DNA of 64,000 bases from LMUY01 sp964244585 (GCA_964244585.1 CAXTJM010000014.1:1-64000); one strand, 5' to 3'. Counted from the first letter of the stretch, positions 41,136 to 49,671 are shown. Numbers and translations are program-made. The notes: generated by a model from the letters alone, not told the origin.

Positions 41136-42848
41136 TTGTTGACCGAAACGACACCCGCCTCGGCGGACCAGCCTGCACAATCCGATCTCGGCCTGATCCA
41201 GGACGGAGCACCGGTCGAGGCAACGGAGCCGTCGGCCGCGGAGGAGACGGAGGCCGTCCAATCGCAAGGCCCGGACGTTGAGGAAAGCGAGGCGAGTGGC
41301 GCGGCGGCCGAGGAGATACCCGAAGCCGCTCCGGAGCCCGTGCGAACCCTGTTCGCCGATCTGGGCCTGTCGGAACCGATCCTGCGGGGGATCGCGGAAA
41401 TGGGCTACCTGCATCCCACGCCGATCCAGGAGCAGGCCATCCCCATGGTGTTGATGGGACGCGACGTGCTGGGCGTGGCGCAGACCGGGACCGGCAAGAC
41501 CGCCTCGTTCACCTTGCCCTTGATGGACATCCTGGCCGGCAGCCGCGCCCGGGCCCGCATGCCGCGCTCCCTGATCCTGGAACCCACGCGGGAACTGGCG
41601 CTGCAGGTCGCGGAGAACTTCATCCAGTACGGCAAGCACCTGAAGCTGAACCACGCGCTGCTGATCGGCGGCGAAAGCATGTCCGAGCAGAAGGACGCCC
41701 TTATGAAGGGCGTCGACGTGCTGATCGCCACGCCGGGCCGCCTGATCGACCTGTTCGAGCGCGGCGGCCTGCTGATGACCGATGCGCGCATCCTGGTGAT
41801 CGACGAGGCGGACCGCATGCTGGACATGGGTTTCATCCCCGATGTCGAGCGGATCGTGTCCATGCTGCCGCGCACCCGGCAGACGCTGTTCTTCTCCGCG
41901 ACCATGGCGCCGGAGATCAAGCGGCTGGCCGACGCCTTCCTGCAGAACCCGAAGCAGATCACCGTGTCGCGCCCCGCCTCGGTCGCGACCACCATCGTCG
42001 CCGGGCTGGCGCTGGTGCAGGAGACCGACAAGCGGGAGGCGCTGCGGCGGCTCATCCGGTCGGAGCAGGTGCAGAACGCGCTGATCTTCTGCAACCGCAA
42101 GATCGAGGTGGATATCCTCTACAAGTCGCTCAAGCGGCACGAGTTCGACGTCGGCGCCTTGCATGGCGACCTGTCGCAGTCCGAGCGCACGGCGACGATG
42201 GCGCGGTTCAAGGCCGGCGACCTGCGCCTGCTGGTGTGCAGCGACGTGGCGGCCCGCGGGGTCGACATCAGTGGCCTGTCCCACGTGTTCAACTTCGACG
42301 TGCCCCACCATGCCGAGGATTATGTCCACCGCATCGGCCGCACCGGCCGGGCCGGCTTGACCGGGCATGCCTTCACCCTGGCGACCCCGGACGACCGCCT
42401 GGCCACGGAGGCGATCGAGGCGCTGGTGGGCGCGCCGATCCCACGGCTGCAGGTCGACGGGCTCGACCCGGTGGAGTGGGCGGAAGGCGACGGCCGCAAG
42501 CGGCGCGGCCGGGGCGCCCGGACATCCGCCAAGCCGGAGGCGAAACCACGCCGCGGCGAGGCGAAGGAGCCCGCCGCGCCGCGTCGCGCCCGGCTCCCCC
42601 GGGCGGAGCCGACACTCGCCGAGCCCGTGGTCGAGGCGGCCCCGCCGGTCCGCAGCCGGCGGGAGCGCCCGGCACGCGAGCCCGAGCGCGTGCGTGACCA
42701 TTCGCCACCGCGACGCGAGGCGCGTGGCCGCGACGATGACCTGGGCCCATCGGTGCAGGGTTTTGGCGATGACGTGCCGGCCTTCATGCTGATACGGTCG
42801 CCCAACCGCGCGGCCCAGCCGCGCCCAACGGAGGAGACACCCGTATGA
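41136..42848 (+). CDS. DEAD-box ATP-dependent RNA helicase (RhlE-like)
   Basis: A 570-residue RNA helicase. Residues 1-65 are an acidic Ala/Glu-rich extension; the Q motif is TPIQEQAIPMVLMG, motif I AQTGTGKT at 115-122, motif Ia PTRELALQ, DEAD at 223-226, SAT in FFSATMAP, and motif VI HRIGRTGRAG. The C-terminal 120 residues are Arg/Pro-rich and disordered, as in cold- and ribosome-associated helicases of proteobacteria. The start is TTG at 41136 (or 41139); no clear ribosome site is seen. Its stop overlaps the ATG of gcdH as ATGA. Confidence 0.95.
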   Translation: MLTETTPASADQPAQSDLGLIQDGAPVEATEPSAAEETEAVQSQGPDVEESEASGAAAEEIPEAAPEPVRTLFADLGLSEPILRGIAEMGYLHPTPIQEQAIPMVLMGRDVLGVAQTGTGKTASFTLPLMDILAGSRARARMPRSLILEPTRELALQVAENFIQYGKHLKLNHALLIGGESMSEQKDALMKGVDVLIATPGRLIDLFERGGLLMTDARILVIDEADRMLDMGFIPDVERIVSMLPRTRQTLFFSATMAPEIKRLADAFLQNPKQITVSRPASVATTIVAGLALVQETDKREALRRLIRSEQVQNALIFCNRKIEVDILYKSLKRHEFDVGALHGDLSQSERTATMARFKAGDLRLLVCSDVAARGVDISGLSHVFNFDVPHHAEDYVHRIGRTGRAGLTGHAFTLATPDDRLATEAIEALVGAPIPRLQVDGLDPVEWAEGDGRKRRGRGARTSAKPEAKPRRGEAKEPAAPRRARLPRAEPTLAEPVVEAAPPVRSRRERPAREPERVRDHSPPRREARGRDDDLGPSVQGFGDDVPAFMLIRSPNRAAQPRPTEETPV

Positions 42849-44110
42849 ACGTCATGAGCCCGGTCGCAGTCCCCGAGGCCGCCGAAGGCGAGCCGCTGCG
42901 CGACCACCCGCCTGGGCCGGCGCCGCAGAACCGCCCGATGGGCCCGTTCTCCTGGGACGACGCCCTCCTGCTGGACGACCAGTTGACCGAGGACGAGCGC
43001 GCGGTCCGCGACGCCGCCCGCGCCTACTGCCAGGACAAGCTGTTGCCGCGCGTGCTGCTGGCAAACCGCCACGAGCGGTTCGACCGCGAGATCATGAACG
43101 AGATGGGGGAGATGGGCTTCCTCGGTGCGACCCTGGAGGGCTATGGCTGCGCCGGCGTCGGCTACGTGGCGTACGGGCTGATCGCCCGCGAGGTCGAGCG
43201 CGTGGATAGCGGATACCGGTCCGCCTTCTCGGTGCAATCCTCGCTGGTGATGTACCCGATCTGGGCCTTCGGGTCGGAAGACCAGCGCCAGCGCTTCCTG
43301 CCGAAGCTGCAATCCGGCGAGTTCGTTGGCTGCTTCGGCCTGACCGAGCCGGATGCCGGGTCGGATCCCGGATCGATGCGGACGCGTGCCAGGAGCGTGG
43401 ATGGCGGCTACCTGGTCAGCGGGTCGAAGACCTGGATCACCAACTCGCCGCTGGCCGACGTGTTCGTCGTGTGGGCAAAGGACGACAGCGGCGCCATCCG
43501 CGGCTTCATCCTGGAAAAGGGCATGAAGGGCTTGAGCGCGCCGGTCATCGAGGGCAAGTTCAGCCTGCGCGCGTCCAAGACCGGCATGATCATGATGGAC
43601 GAGGTCTTCGTGCCCGAGGGCAACATGCTGCCTGGCGTGAAGGGGCTGCGGGGCCCGTTCTCCTGCCTCAACAACGCGCGATACGGCATTTCCTGGGGCG
43701 CCCTGGGCGCGGCGGAGTTCTGCTGGCACGCGGCGCGGGACTACACGATGAACCGGATGATGTTTGGCCGGCCGCTCGCCGCGACGCAGCTGGTTCAGAA
43801 GAAGCTGGCGGACATGCAGACGGAGATCACGCTCGGCCTGCAAAGCGTGCTGCGACTGGGCCGGCTGATGGACGAACATCGCGCCGCTCCCGAGATGATC
43901 AGCCTGTGCAAGCGCAATTCCTGCGGCAAGGCGCTGGCGATCGCCCGCGAGGCTCGCGACATGCATGGCGGCAACGGCATTGCGGACGAGTACCACGTGA
44001 TCCGCCACGTCATGAACCTGGAGGCGGTGAACACCTACGAGGGCACGCACGACGTGCACGCCCTGATCCTCGGCCGGGCGCAGACCGGACTCTCCGCGTT
44101 CGGCGCCTGA
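42845..44110 (+). CDS. gcdH: Glutaryl-CoA dehydrogenase
   Basis: A 421-residue FAD enzyme that oxidises and decarboxylates glutaryl-CoA to crotonyl-CoA in lysine/tryptophan and glutarate breakdown. Typical of GcdH are VDSGYRSAFSVQSSLVMYPI, GCFGLTEPDAGSDPGSM, KTWITNSPLADVFVVWAKDD, RGPFSCLNNARYGISWGALGAAE and the C-terminal MNLEAVNTYEGTHDVHALILGRA, with catalytic Glu at 399. It is translationally coupled to the helicase gene, an unusual pairing. The RNA methyltransferase follows. Confidence 0.96.
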   Translation: MNVMSPVAVPEAAEGEPLRDHPPGPAPQNRPMGPFSWDDALLLDDQLTEDERAVRDAARAYCQDKLLPRVLLANRHERFDREIMNEMGEMGFLGATLEGYGCAGVGYVAYGLIAREVERVDSGYRSAFSVQSSLVMYPIWAFGSEDQRQRFLPKLQSGEFVGCFGLTEPDAGSDPGSMRTRARSVDGGYLVSGSKTWITNSPLADVFVVWAKDDSGAIRGFILEKGMKGLSAPVIEGKFSLRASKTGMIMMDEVFVPEGNMLPGVKGLRGPFSCLNNARYGISWGALGAAEFCWHAARDYTMNRMMFGRPLAATQLVQKKLADMQTEITLGLQSVLRLGRLMDEHRAAPEMISLCKRNSCGKALAIAREARDMHGGNGIADEYHVIRHVMNLEAVNTYEGTHDVHALILGRAQTGLSAFGA

Positions 44111-44137
44111 GTCCATCCCGCCTTAGGCCTTCTTCCT

Positions 44138-44160
44138 CCGGGAGAGGGTCGGGTGGGGGC
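44138..44160. repeat. Short repeat related to the rpsD-prfC inverted repeat
   Basis: CCGGGAGAGGGTCGGGTGGG resembles one arm of the repeat at 37456-37556 (GGGAGAGGGATGGGTGAGGG). It lies just after gcdH, exactly where the start of the RNA methyltransferase is expected. Confidence 0.5.
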
Positions 44161-45438
44161 GAGCCGCAGACCGTCACGATTGCCAGGATTGGCGCCGATG
44201 GTGACGGGGTGGGCGTGCTTGCCGATGGCAGCTACGCCTACCTGCCCTACGTCCTGCCCCACGAGGAGGTGCGGTCCTCCGGCCTCACCCGCAGGGGGCA
44301 GGGATGGCGCGGCGCGGCGGAAATCCTGGCGCCGTCGATGGAGCGGCAACTGCCGCCCTGCCCGCATTTCGGCGCCTGTGGCGGGTGCATGCTGCAGCAC
44401 TGGCAGGATGCTCCCTACTTGGACTGGAAGGCCGGCCAGATCCAGGCCGCGCTAGCCCGCGCCGGCTTTCCCGACGCCATCCTGGCGCCGGTCGCGCGCA
44501 CGCCGCCCGGGGATCGCCGCCGCATCGACCTGGCCCTGCGGCGGGACGGGGCGGCCGTGCTGGTCGGACTGCATCGGCATCGCGATACCGAGGTCATCGA
44601 CCTGCAAACCTGCCTGGTGATGGAACCTGCGCTGGTCGCCCTGCTTGCCGCGCTACGGCGCACCCTCCCGGGGATTGCCGGGTTGCACCGCACCGGGTCG
44701 GCCCTCGTCAACGTGCTGGACGGCGGCATCGACCTGCTGCTGTGCACCGATGCGCCGCTCACCCCCGCCGACCGGACGAGCCTGACCGCCCTGGCGCAGC
44801 AGAACGGGATCTGCCGCATCGCCTGGGCACTCGGCGGCGGCCGGCCCGAGACCGCCTGCCAGATCGCTCCCGCCGTCATCGCGCTCTCGGGTGTGACGGT
44901 GGCGCCCCCGCCGGGCGGTTTCCTGCAAGCCTCCCGCGCGGGGGCAGCCGCCATCACCGCCGCCGTCGTAGCGGGACTGGCCACCCCCCGTAGCGGCCGC
45001 AGCACCGTCGTCGAACTCTTCGCCGGGTGCGGCACCTTGACCTTCGCGCTCGCCCAACGGGGCAGGGTCGTGGCTTACGAGGGCGATCCGGCTGCCCATG
45101 CGGCATTGCGCGGCGCCGCGGCTGGCCGTGGCGTGGACGCGATCCTGCGGGACCTTACCCGCCAACCACTCGCGGCGAAGGAATTCACCGGTGCGGCGGC
45201 AATCGTGCTAGATCCGCCTTTCGCCGGCGCTGCCGCCCAGATGCCCGGTATCGCGGCGTCCGGCGTCGCTCGGGTCATCTACGTGAGCTGCAACCCGGCC
45301 GCGCTCGCCCGCGACGCTCGAATGTTGCGGGAGGCCGGGTATGCCTTTGTGGCGGCTACGCCGATCGACCAGTTCCTGTGGTCGGCGGCGGTCGAGAGCG
45401 TCTGCGTGTTCGAACGGCCGCGCGTCCGGCGACGATAG
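44158..45438 (+). CDS. TrmA/RlmD-type RNA (uracil-5-)methyltransferase
   Basis: A SAM-dependent RNA m5U methyltransferase of about 420 residues. The N-terminal TRAM-like strand region reads QTVTIARIGADGDGVGVL; an iron-sulfur cluster site is suggested by CPHFGACGGCMLQHW and later LQTCLVME. The methyltransferase core has VVELFAGCGTLTFALA (SAM), VLDPPFAGAAAQMPG and the catalytic Cys motif RVIYVSCNPAALARDARML. The start given is only the limit of homology: there is no ATG, GTG or TTG in frame between the gcdH end and GTG at 44209, which would remove the first strand. A non-standard start (CTG at 44107) or an error is possible. Confidence 0.88.
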   Translation, partial: GEPQTVTIARIGADGDGVGVLADGSYAYLPYVLPHEEVRSSGLTRRGQGWRGAAEILAPSMERQLPPCPHFGACGGCMLQHWQDAPYLDWKAGQIQAALARAGFPDAILAPVARTPPGDRRRIDLALRRDGAAVLVGLHRHRDTEVIDLQTCLVMEPALVALLAALRRTLPGIAGLHRTGSALVNVLDGGIDLLLCTDAPLTPADRTSLTALAQQNGICRIAWALGGGRPETACQIAPAVIALSGVTVAPPPGGFLQASRAGAAAITAAVVAGLATPRSGRSTVVELFAGCGTLTFALAQRGRVVAYEGDPAAHAALRGAAAGRGVDAILRDLTRQPLAAKEFTGAAAIVLDPPFAGAAAQMPGIAASGVARVIYVSCNPAALARDARMLREAGYAFVAATPIDQFLWSAAVESVCVFERPRVRRR

Positions 45439-45544
45439 GGGCGGCGGCAGGACGGACTGCGCCACATGGCCCCGACTTAACTTTAACCACGGTGCTGCGT
45501 TGCCAACATCCAGTGGGTCGCAGTCTTACAGCAGGATGATACAG

Positions 45545-45976
45545 ATGCTCATTTCCGACGTCTTGCACACCAAGGGCCAAAAGGTCATGACCATCCGCCC
45601 GGACGAGACGGTGAAGGATGCTGTCGAACGGCTTGCCGAACATCATATCGGCGCCCTGGTCGTGCTGGATCAGTCGAAGCCCGTTGGAATGTTCACCGAA
45701 CGTGACCTGGTGAACCACCTGGCGAAGAACGGCGCCCGAGCCTACGAGGCCCATGTCCGCGACGTCATGTCGTCACCCATCGTCAGCGGCGATCCGGCCC
45801 ACACGGTGGATCAGACGCTTGAGGTGATGACGAGTCGCCGGATCCGGCATCTGCCGATCATCGTGGCCGGGGAGTTGGCAGGGCTGGTGAGCATCGGCGA
45901 TCTCGTGAAGCACCGGATGGAGGAGAAAGAGCTGGAAGCCAACGTCCTGCTGGACCTGTCCCGTATGCGGAGCTAA
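45545..45976 (+). CDS. CBS-domain protein
   Basis: A 143-residue protein made of a pair of CBS domains (about residues 8-60 and 75-125), which usually bind adenine nucleotides and regulate partner proteins. Domain 1 shows VMTIRPDETVKDAVERLAEHHIGALVVLDQSKPVGMFTERDLVNHL and domain 2 VMSSPIVSGDPAHTVDQTLEVMTSRRIRHLPIIVAGELAGLVSIGDLV. No other domain is fused. AGCAGGATG lies before the ATG; an earlier in-frame ATG at 45536 is possible. It stands alone, and the partner is unknown. Confidence 0.93.
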   Translation: MLISDVLHTKGQKVMTIRPDETVKDAVERLAEHHIGALVVLDQSKPVGMFTERDLVNHLAKNGARAYEAHVRDVMSSPIVSGDPAHTVDQTLEVMTSRRIRHLPIIVAGELAGLVSIGDLVKHRMEEKELEANVLLDLSRMRS

Positions 45977-46024
45977 GCGCCCCGGTTCTTTGGCGGCGTG
46001 CGGGTGGCGACGGTCGTGCCGCTG

Positions 46025-46432
46025 CTAGCCGCCGAGATCGCGGAGCATCATCAGCAACTGCGACATGGCGAAGGGCTTGAGCAGAGCCCGCTCCCTGTCG
46101 CCCAATGTGCGGCGGCGAACGGCGATGTGTGTGCCGGACATGTAGATGACCCCCAGGCCGGGCCGCTGCTGCAGTGCCTCGGAAGCGAGCTGAAAGCCAT
46201 TGGGACCTTCCTTGTCCACGGACCGGTCGGCCACCAGGATCGTCGGCCCGGCCGAAATCGCCAGGGCCGCTTTCGCCTCCAGCCCCGTGGCCGCTTCGAT
46301 TACAGGATAACCTGCATCACGCAGCCCGTCCGCTAGGAGCGCGCGGAAGGTTGCGTCATCCTCCATGAGGATGATGGTCGCTCTCTGTTCGTTCACCCGC
46401 CCAGCATAGTCGAACGGGCTTGATCCCGCCAT
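46025..46432 (-). CDS. Single-domain response regulator
   Basis: A 135-residue receiver-domain protein. TIILMEDDATFRALLADGLRDAGY carries the acidic residues, ILVADRSVDKEGPNGFQLA the phospho-acceptor Asp, VIYMSGTH the switch Ser/Thr and ALLKPFAMSQLL the conserved Lys. No output domain. The start at 46432 follows GGGAG; a GTG at 46396 (VNEQRATI) closer to the domain is an alternative. It follows the flagellin gene on the same strand, so a link with motility is possible, but no kinase is adjacent. Confidence 0.9.
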   Translation of the reverse strand: MAGSSPFDYAGRVNEQRATIILMEDDATFRALLADGLRDAGYPVIEAATGLEAKAALAISAGPTILVADRSVDKEGPNGFQLASEALQQRPGLGVIYMSGTHIAVRRRTLGDRERALLKPFAMSQLLMMLRDLGG

Positions 46433-46453
46433 GGCGCTCCCGGCGGAGCCTCA

Positions 46454-46472
46454 TGGCGCACTATCCGCGCCA
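46454..46472 (-). terminator. Hairpin after the flagellin gene
   Basis: TGGCGC, 7-base loop, GCGCCA: a perfect 6-bp stem about 25 bases past the flagellin stop and just before the response-regulator start. No T-tract follows. Weak candidate terminator. Confidence 0.35.
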
Positions 46473-46497
46473 ATGTCGCGATTCGGCTTGTCCGACG

Positions 46498-47397
46498 TTA
46501 CTTGAAGAGGCTGAGCAGCGACTGGGGCGATTGGTTTGCGATCGAAAGCGCTTGCGTGCCGAGCTGCTGCTTGATCTGCAGGGATTGCAGGATTGCCGAT
46601 TCCTTCGACAGGTCCGCATCGACCAAGGCACCAAGCCCGGAGTTCAGGCTGTCGATCTTGTCGCTGTTGAAGGTGATCTGCGAATCGAGGTAGTTCGAGT
46701 CCGCGCCGGCCTGGTTCAGCTTGTTGCTCACGCCGGTCTGGGCCGTGTCGAAGCCGGCGCCGGTTTGCAACGCGGCCAGCGCCGCGGTCTGCGCATTGCT
46801 GGCGCTGACGCTGCTGATCGCGTCCACGCCGGCCGAGCTGCGGCTGAAAGAAACGCCGATCAACTCGGCAAGCGTGTTCGGCAAGCCGCTGACATCCTCG
46901 GAGTTCAGCGTTGCCGTCGACCCCGCCTCGTTGCTGATGACCGATTTATCGGTTGCCCCGACAAGGCCCGACGCGGAGCCCAGCAAGGTCTGCCCGTTAT
47001 AGGTGGAATTGTCGACGTCGTCGGCGACCGTCTTCACCAATTCCGTGTAGGACGTGATGTATTGGTTGCGCTGGTCGTCGGAGATGCTCTGGTCGCTGAT
47101 CTTCACCAGCAGGGCCTTCGCCGAAGTGACCGCGTTGGAGATGCTGGTCAGGGATGACAGGGCGGTGGTGACCAACCCCTTGGCACTGCCGAGCTGTTGG
47201 TTGACGCTGGTCAGCGCCCCGACATCCGACCGCACCTTCTGCGCCACCGCGAAGGCGCCGCCGTCATCCGTGGCGTCGGCGACCCGGTATCCGGTGGAGA
47301 TCTGCTTCTGCGCCGTCTGCAAGGCCGAACTGGTGTTGTTCAGGGACTGAAGGGCGACATAGGCAGCATTGTTGGTATTGATCGATCCAACCGTCAT
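46498..47397 (-). CDS. Flagellin
   Basis: A 299-residue flagellar filament protein. The conserved N-terminal D0/D1 region (SINTNNAAYVALQSLNNTSSAL, QKQISTGYRVADATDDGGAFAVAQKVRS) and the C-terminal region (LVDADLSKESAILQSLQIKQQLGTQALSIANQSPQSLLSLFK) are both complete, with a small central domain rich in Ser/Asn. Proteins this short usually form simple filaments. No other flagellar gene lies nearby; a single-domain response regulator follows. The upstream region shows no clear sigma28 or sigma54 promoter by eye. Confidence 0.96.
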   Translation of the reverse strand: MTVGSINTNNAAYVALQSLNNTSSALQTAQKQISTGYRVADATDDGGAFAVAQKVRSDVGALTSVNQQLGSAKGLVTTALSSLTSISNAVTSAKALLVKISDQSISDDQRNQYITSYTELVKTVADDVDNSTYNGQTLLGSASGLVGATDKSVISNEAGSTATLNSEDVSGLPNTLAELIGVSFSRSSAGVDAISSVSASNAQTAALAALQTGAGFDTAQTGVSNKLNQAGADSNYLDSQITFNSDKIDSLNSGLGALVDADLSKESAILQSLQIKQQLGTQALSIANQSPQSLLSLFK

Positions 47398-47548
47398 GGT
47401 GTTTTACCCGGTTACAGCCGACCGCCGTTCTGCGGACACAACGACCGTAGCAAACGGGCATGAACGAAACCTTAAGGGCATTCCGGCGCGCCAAGACATG
47501 GGCGGGAGTTCCTGGTAGACCCTGCGAGACTGCAACGAGGAGCCTTCC

Positions 47549-48148
47549 GTGACAGACGCCAACACCCGGCATTCCGATTATCCGATCGACAAGCTGTTTC
47601 TCGACCGTTGGTCGCCACGCGCCTTCACTGGGGAAGAGATCGGCGAGACGGAGTTGATGACCCTGTTCGAGGCGGCTCGGTGGGCACCGTCGTCCTACAA
47701 CTCCCAGCCCTGGCGCTTCGTGTATGCCCGCAAGGGCACTGCGCATTTCGACAGGTTCCTCGATCTGCTGGTTCCCTTCAACCAGAGCTGGGCGAAGAAC
47801 GCGTCCGCCCTGGTCGTGCTGGTCTCCAACTCGATGATGCTGCCGCCGGGCAAGGACACGCCCGTGCCGTCGCACAGCCATTCCATGGATGCTGGCGCGG
47901 CCTGGGCGAGCCTCGCCCTGCAGGCGACGCTGTCGGGCTGGTATACGCACGGCATGGTCGGCTTCGACAAGGAGCGGGCTTTCGCCGAACTCGGCGTCCC
48001 ACAGGGTCATCGGGTCGAGCAGGTAATCGCCATCGGCCGGATCGGCGACAAGGCCAGCCTGCCGGAAGGGATGGCAGCGCGGGAAGCGCCGAGCCCGCGT
48101 ATCCCCCTGTCCCAAATCGCCATGGAAGGCGCGTTCAAGCCAGGCTGA
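47549..48148 (+). CDS. Nitroreductase family protein
   Basis: A 199-residue FMN-binding nitroreductase-like enzyme, which reduces nitro compounds, quinones or flavins with NAD(P)H. The FMN-binding RWSPRAFTGEEI (Arg-Ser motif), ARWAPSSYNSQPWRFVYA and MDAGAAWASLALQATLSGWYTHGMVGFD are typical. GAGGAG precedes the GTG at 47549. It is divergent from flagellin and convergent with the flavin reductase gene. The electron acceptor is not known. Confidence 0.93.
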   Translation: MTDANTRHSDYPIDKLFLDRWSPRAFTGEEIGETELMTLFEAARWAPSSYNSQPWRFVYARKGTAHFDRFLDLLVPFNQSWAKNASALVVLVSNSMMLPPGKDTPVPSHSHSMDAGAAWASLALQATLSGWYTHGMVGFDKERAFAELGVPQGHRVEQVIAIGRIGDKASLPEGMAAREAPSPRIPLSQIAMEGAFKPG

Positions 48149-48153
48149 ACGGT

Positions 48154-48189
48154 GCATTCCCCCGCCTGGCCGGGCGGGGGAGCGAATGC
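48154..48189. terminator. Bidirectional hairpin between nitroreductase and flavin reductase
   Basis: GCATTC-CCCCGCC, loop TGGCCG, GGCGGGGG, then AGC and GAATGC: a GC-rich stem with outer pairs GCATTC/GAATGC. It lies exactly between two convergent stop codons and is symmetrical enough to serve both. No T-tract. Confidence 0.6.
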
Positions 48190-48701
48190 TAGATCGTGCC
48201 GTAGGCCCCAGCCTTGTACATCAGGTTCGGCACGTCCCGGGCGACGGCGGCCACGATCGCGCCGATGAAGATGGTATGGGTGCCGGCCTCGATCATCTGC
48301 ACCACGACGCAATCGAACGCCGCGGCGGCATTCTCCAGCAGCGGCACGCCGGACCCCAGCTCCGTCCATTGCGCGTGGGAGAACCGGTCGTCCAACGAGG
48401 CAGCGAAGGCGTCCGCCACGGGCTGCTGCTCGTGCGACAGGAAGCTCACCCCGAAGCGCCCTGCCGCGGCGATCACCGCCTGCGCGCTGCTGGAGCGGTT
48501 CACGCATACCAGCATCTGCGGCGGATCGGCACTGACAGAACACACCGCCGTAGCCGTCAGGCCGCCGCGGGTGCCTTCATGCACGGTCGTCACCACCGTC
48601 ACCGCGCCGGGAACACGGCGCATGCAGGCGCGGAAGGTGTCAAGGTCGATGAGCTTCTCAGGCAGGGCTGTGCTCACCCCGGCGACGGCTTGCGTGTCCA
48701 T
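48189..48701 (-). CDS. Flavin reductase family protein
   Basis: A 170-residue FMN/FAD reductase-like protein, which supplies reduced flavin to two-component monooxygenases. RACMRRVPGAVTVVTTVHEGTRGGLTATAVCSVSADPPQMLVCVNRSSS is the flavin-binding N-terminal part, and RFGVSFLSHEQQPVADAFA, FDCVVVQMIEAGTHTIFIGAIV complete the split-barrel fold. The ATG at 48701 starts MDTQAVAGVSTALP; a longer version from 48737 is possible. It is the only flavin reductase seen in the window and could serve the three monooxygenase genes at a distance (speculative). Confidence 0.93.
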   Translation of the reverse strand: MDTQAVAGVSTALPEKLIDLDTFRACMRRVPGAVTVVTTVHEGTRGGLTATAVCSVSADPPQMLVCVNRSSSAQAVIAAAGRFGVSFLSHEQQPVADAFAASLDDRFSHAQWTELGSGVPLLENAAAAFDCVVVQMIEAGTHTIFIGAIVAAVARDVPNLMYKAGAYGTI

Positions 48702-48737
48702 GGCCTGCTTTAGCACGAGCGGGGCAAGGCTCGGCAA

Positions 48738-48959
48738 CTACCCGCGATGCGAAACGACGCTGCGGTTGGCCACCATGCGGTCATGCAGCCGGCGTATGGT
48801 CTGCGAGCCGGTGCTGGTGAACAGGAACGGCACCATGGCATGGACCGCGCAGGCAAGGCCGCCTGCGATCATGGCGACGGAAAAGCCCATGGCGACGCCG
48901 AAATGCTCGCGATAGGTCTCGCCGACGGCATGGGGATGCTCGGTGAACGACACGGCCAT
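48738..48959 (-). CDS. DUF6356-like small membrane protein
   Basis: A 73-residue protein. MAVSFTEHPHAVGETYREHFG is followed by a hydrophobic segment VAMGFSVAMIAGGLACAVHAMVPFLF and TGSQTIRRLHDRMV. This matches the pattern of a small alphaproteobacterial capsule-biosynthesis-like/DUF6356 family known to me only as a conserved protein; function is not established. A perfect AGGAGG precedes the ATG, so it is well translated. It is upstream of the flavin reductase by 36 bases and divergent from an Lrp/AsnC regulator. Confidence 0.8.
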   Translation of the reverse strand: MAVSFTEHPHAVGETYREHFGVAMGFSVAMIAGGLACAVHAMVPFLFTSTGSQTIRRLHDRMVANRSVVSHRG

Positions 48960-49089
48960 GAAAACCTCCTGCTGCTGCCTGGCCAATGTGCCTGCAAGAA
49001 GCTGCGATTTGATTGCGTTGTTACGATGATCGCAGCATGGTTCGGGATGAATTTTCCAAGCTTCGGCGACAAGGCGAAATGATGTTCCA

Positions 49090-49554
49090 ATGGATGCGGT
49101 AGACAGGCGCATCCTTCATTGGCTGCAGCGGGATGCCGCGATGCCCGTGGCCGACCTTGCGGAGCGCGTGGGGATTTCCGCCTCGCCGTGCTGGCGGCGC
49201 GTGCAGAAGCTGCAGGCCGACGGCGTCATCGCGGCGCGGGTCGCGCTGCTGGACCCCAAACGGGTGAATGTCGGCGTCAACGTCTTCGTCAGCATCCGCA
49301 CCAACCAGCACCGCAAGGAATGGACCGACCTGTTCAATCGCTGCGTCATGGATTTGCCGGAGGTCGTCGGCTTCTACCGCATGGCCGGCCAGGTCGATTA
49401 CCTGCTCCACATCGTGGTGCCGGACATCGGCGCCTATGACGCGGTCTACACGCGCCTGATCGCCAAGATCGAGCTTTACGACGTGAGCGCCGCCTTCGCG
49501 ATGGAGGTCCTGAAATCCACCACGGCCTTGCCGCTGGATTACGCCGGGTCCTGA
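49090..49554 (+). CDS. Lrp/AsnC family transcriptional regulator
   Basis: A 154-residue leucine-responsive-type regulator. The N-terminal helix-turn-helix reads DAVDRRILHWLQRDAAMPVADLAERVGISASPCWRRVQKLQADGVI, and the C-terminal ligand-binding RAM domain contains VFVSIRTNQHRKEWTDLFN, LPEVVGFYRMAGQVDYLLHIVVPDIGAYDAVY. Family members respond to amino acids and often control neighbouring genes. It is divergent from the small DUF6356-like gene and the flavin reductase behind it, which makes these the natural targets. The start MDAVDRRI is canonical. Confidence 0.95.
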   Translation: MDAVDRRILHWLQRDAAMPVADLAERVGISASPCWRRVQKLQADGVIAARVALLDPKRVNVGVNVFVSIRTNQHRKEWTDLFNRCVMDLPEVVGFYRMAGQVDYLLHIVVPDIGAYDAVYTRLIAKIELYDVSAAFAMEVLKSTTALPLDYAGS

Positions 49555-49606
49555 TTCGGGGTTGGTCGTCGGGCGCAGACGGGGATGCTTCCAGCGCAGT
49601 CGGTGC

Positions 49607-49612
49607 TATACT
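49607..49612 (+). promoter_or_regulatory. Possible -10 element of the SNF2 gene
   Basis: TATACT, a good -10 hexamer, lies 60 bases before the SNF2 start. No clear -35 is seen at the expected spacing. Confidence 0.3.
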
Positions 49613-49671
49613 ACGCCGCCCGGCCGGCTTGCATCAGCCGCCCGGCTCGAATTGCCAAGGTTTGACGCTGC

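Noticed and set aside
42320..44116. A 598-codon minus-strand frame opposite the helicase tail and gcdH
   Set aside because: Antisense shadow of a strongly supported dehydrogenase; no motif.
47398..47548. Sigma54-like TGGCGC..ATGC upstream of flagellin
   Set aside because: The GG-to-GC spacing is 11 rather than 10 bases and the -12 element is poor, so no sigma54 promoter is claimed.
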